A DNA stretch of 7,309 nucleotides from Eubacterium sp. Its GTDB lineage: Bacteria > Bacillota > Clostridia > Oscillospirales > Acutalibacteraceae. The stretch spans positions 1 through 7,309 of the forward strand of contig JAIDJS010000010.1 in NCBI GenBank assembly GCA_029052085.1. Reading direction: 5' to 3'. The notes under the pieces were generated by a model. That model had not been told where the DNA came from and ran no database searches. It saw only the letters and a program-made list of their open reading frames with translations. A program made the position numbers and the translations under genes. Positions 6,476 to 7,309 of this stretch are shown piece by piece (position 1 is the first letter of the stretch; each line of letters begins with the position of its first letter).

Positions 6476-6842
6476 AAACAATCTCTCCTTTTTGATTTTT
6501 TAATTTTCCGTCCTTTGTAAAAACAAAGCCGTTTATTTCTGCATCGCCGTTCTTTTTCAGCATTATTTTCGCATTTCCGATTGAAGCTATTGCTATTTCT
6601 CCCATCGAAAGCCTTTCGTTTTTCATTTTAGTGCCTGCCCCGGCTGTTCCGCCTGCACTGTTTATAAGCAGAATTTCTTCACCATCCGGTGCATAAGCCG
6701 AATACCCATACGGAGCATAATTCTGAACCTCTTCACTCTGGATGGTAGAAGCCGTTTTGATAACAGAGCCTCCGCCAACCGAAACGGCACCGATTTCAGA
6801 AAAAGCATTATCAGCCCTGCCGAATTTTTTACTAAGCCACAT
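6465..6842 (-). CDS. Baseplate spike protein, Mu gp45/gpV-like
   Basis: A 125-residue protein between the hub and gp46-like genes, the position of the membrane-piercing spike in Mu. It has the gp45 family's core: VQNYAPYGYSAYAPDGEE (39-56) followed by ILLIN and a Gly/Ala loop, then SMGEIAIASIGNAKI (79-93) in the place of the usual KPGEVAxY. The last 35 residues (LKKNGDAEINGFVFTKDGKL, 95-114) are repetitive beta-strand sequence that could form a trimeric beta-helix. Mu gp45 is nearly 200 residues, so this is short. The N-terminal OB-like domain is reduced, and no His-x-His iron-binding tip is seen. The start ATG at 6842 overlaps the hub stop by 11 bases; GGAG (6855-6858) lies a rather long 12 bases upstream. 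The family call is good but remote. Confidence 0.75.
   Translation of the reverse strand: MWLSKKFGRADNAFSEIGAVSVGGGSVIKTASTIQSEEVQNYAPYGYSAYAPDGEEILLINSAGGTAGAGTKMKNERLSMGEIAIASIGNAKIMLKKNGDAEINGFVFTKDGKLKNQKGEIVFDS
6485..6490 (-). promoter_or_regulatory. Ribosome binding site for a TTG-initiated gp46-like gene
   Basis: AAGGAG on the minus strand, located inside the 3' end of the spike gene, sits three bases before one TTG (6481) and nine before a second in-frame TTG (6475). No ATG or GTG is nearby, so a TTG start is required. Spacing favours the one at 6475. Confidence 0.6.
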
Positions 6843-7288
6843 AATTTACCATTTCTCCGTTTATTTTCTTTTTTAGAAGAACCGTTGTATATTCTCCGTT
6901 TTCATTCTTACTGAATACAAGCTCGGATACATAAAATTCCTCATTACTGAAACATTCATCAATATCAAGAACAACCCTGTCGTAAATCTCCAGATTGCTT
7001 TCTCCCAAAATCACAGCAGAAACAGAATAATATTCCGCAAGAGAATGTTCAATAATCTTTTCCGCATTCATTTCTCTCTGCCACAAAGGGATTGACGAAA
7101 GATTCAGCATGCGCTTTCTTTTAATCCCCATTTTCTGAACAAAATTGCTTTTAAAATGATACAAATAGTTATCGGAAGAATTGATTTTATAATCAACCTC
7201 ACTTATCGGCTTGCTTCTGTCTATAACATAAGAAAGTGAAAGAACATCATAATCATCAAGTCTTTTTACAGCCTTGCTTTTCTTGTAT
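6832..7288 (-). CDS. Baseplate hub protein, Mu gp44/gpD-like (C-terminal part, 5' end missing)
   Basis: The frame is open from the stop at 6832 to the right edge. The native part encodes about 151 residues. It resembles the C-terminal third of tail hub proteins (Mu gp44, P2 gpD, PBSX XkdQ): a helix with PLWQREMNAEKIIEHSLAEY, then ESNLEIYDRVVLDIDE, and finally FYVSELVFSKNENGEYTTVLLKKK, which fits the typical closing strands of the hub's last domain. Recognition is weak by sequence alone and is strengthened by its place directly before the gp45-like spike. Full-length hubs are typically 300-400 residues, so well over half is missing. An ATG exists at 7305, but it and the following codons (reading MCIRVR) lie inside adapter-like sequence at 7289-7309, so I treat the gene as truncated by the contig end, not as starting there. 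Confidence 0.62.
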
Positions 7289-7309
7289 CTGACTCTTATA
7301 CACATCAGA
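7289..7309. other. Tn5 end / tagmentation adapter-like sequence at the contig end (probable artefact)
   Basis: The plus strand reads CTGACTCTTATACACATCA then GA. The Nextera mosaic end is CTGTCTCTTATACACATCT, so 17 of 19 bases agree. The native IS50 outside end is CTGACTCTTATACACAAGT, whose first 16 bases agree exactly. The segment ends precisely at the window edge. Its minus-strand translation gives MCIRVR, very like the MCIRDR that untrimmed adapters produce. Five-base arms TCTGA (7288-7292) and TCAGA (7305-7309) are inverted around it. An adapter remnant is far more likely than a real transposon end here. Confidence 0.85.

Noticed and set aside
7289..7309. Real IS50/Tn5 insertion at the right edge
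   Set aside because: Identity to the IS50 outside end stops after 16 bases, the sequence equally matches the sequencing mosaic end, and it coincides with the contig edge. An adapter remnant is the simpler reading.

Overview
The window looks like one end of a contig from a low-GC Gram-positive bacterium, most likely an uncultured gut member of the Clostridia (Oscillospiraceae/Ruminococcaceae-like). The reasons are AT-rich DNA, strong AGGAG-type ribosome binding sites, very AT-rich sigma-A-type promoters, and the character of the PolA, CoaX and DUF1015 proteins. No 16S rRNA or other decisive marker is present, so the taxonomy is inferred. Every gene lies on the minus strand, so transcription runs from high to low coordinates.

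Right part (about 4004-7288): six tightly packed, mostly overlapping genes form the baseplate-to-fiber end of a contractile (myovirus-like) phage tail operon. Reading downstream they are a hub protein (Mu gp44/gpD-like, 5' end missing), a spike (Mu gp45-like), a sheath-initiator/wedge protein (Mu gp46/gp25-like), baseplate J (Mu gp47/XkdT-like), a wedge protein (Mu gp48/YmfQ/XkdU-like) and a very short tail fiber. The gene order matches Mu and PBSX. The operon ends in a strong hairpin terminator at 3957-3983 right after the fiber. No fiber chaperone, holin or endolysin follows. The cassette could be a prophage, a degraded prophage or a tailocin-like particle; the window cannot decide.

Middle part (522-3897): three bacterial genes. 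These are coaX (type III pantothenate kinase, coenzyme A synthesis), a DUF1015 protein two bases downstream, and a membrane-embedded M28-family metallopeptidase that has its own promoter and a clear terminator at 461-499. A strong promoter for coaX (3931-3959) overlaps the U-tract of the phage terminator.

Left part (1-391): the first 130 codons of polA (DNA polymerase I, 5' nuclease domain), with a promoter at 428-436. The gene runs off the left edge.

The last 21 bases (7289-7309) are almost identical to Tn5 transposon-end/tagmentation adapter sequence and are probably an assembly artefact. The apparent ATG start of the hub gene lies inside them and should not be trusted.

No CRISPR array, tRNA, rRNA, integrase or insertion sequence was seen. 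No stretch over 300 bases lacks a gene. The most interesting biology is the compact baseplate cassette with its minimal fiber, and the M28 peptidase whose catalytic residues are interrupted by membrane helices.
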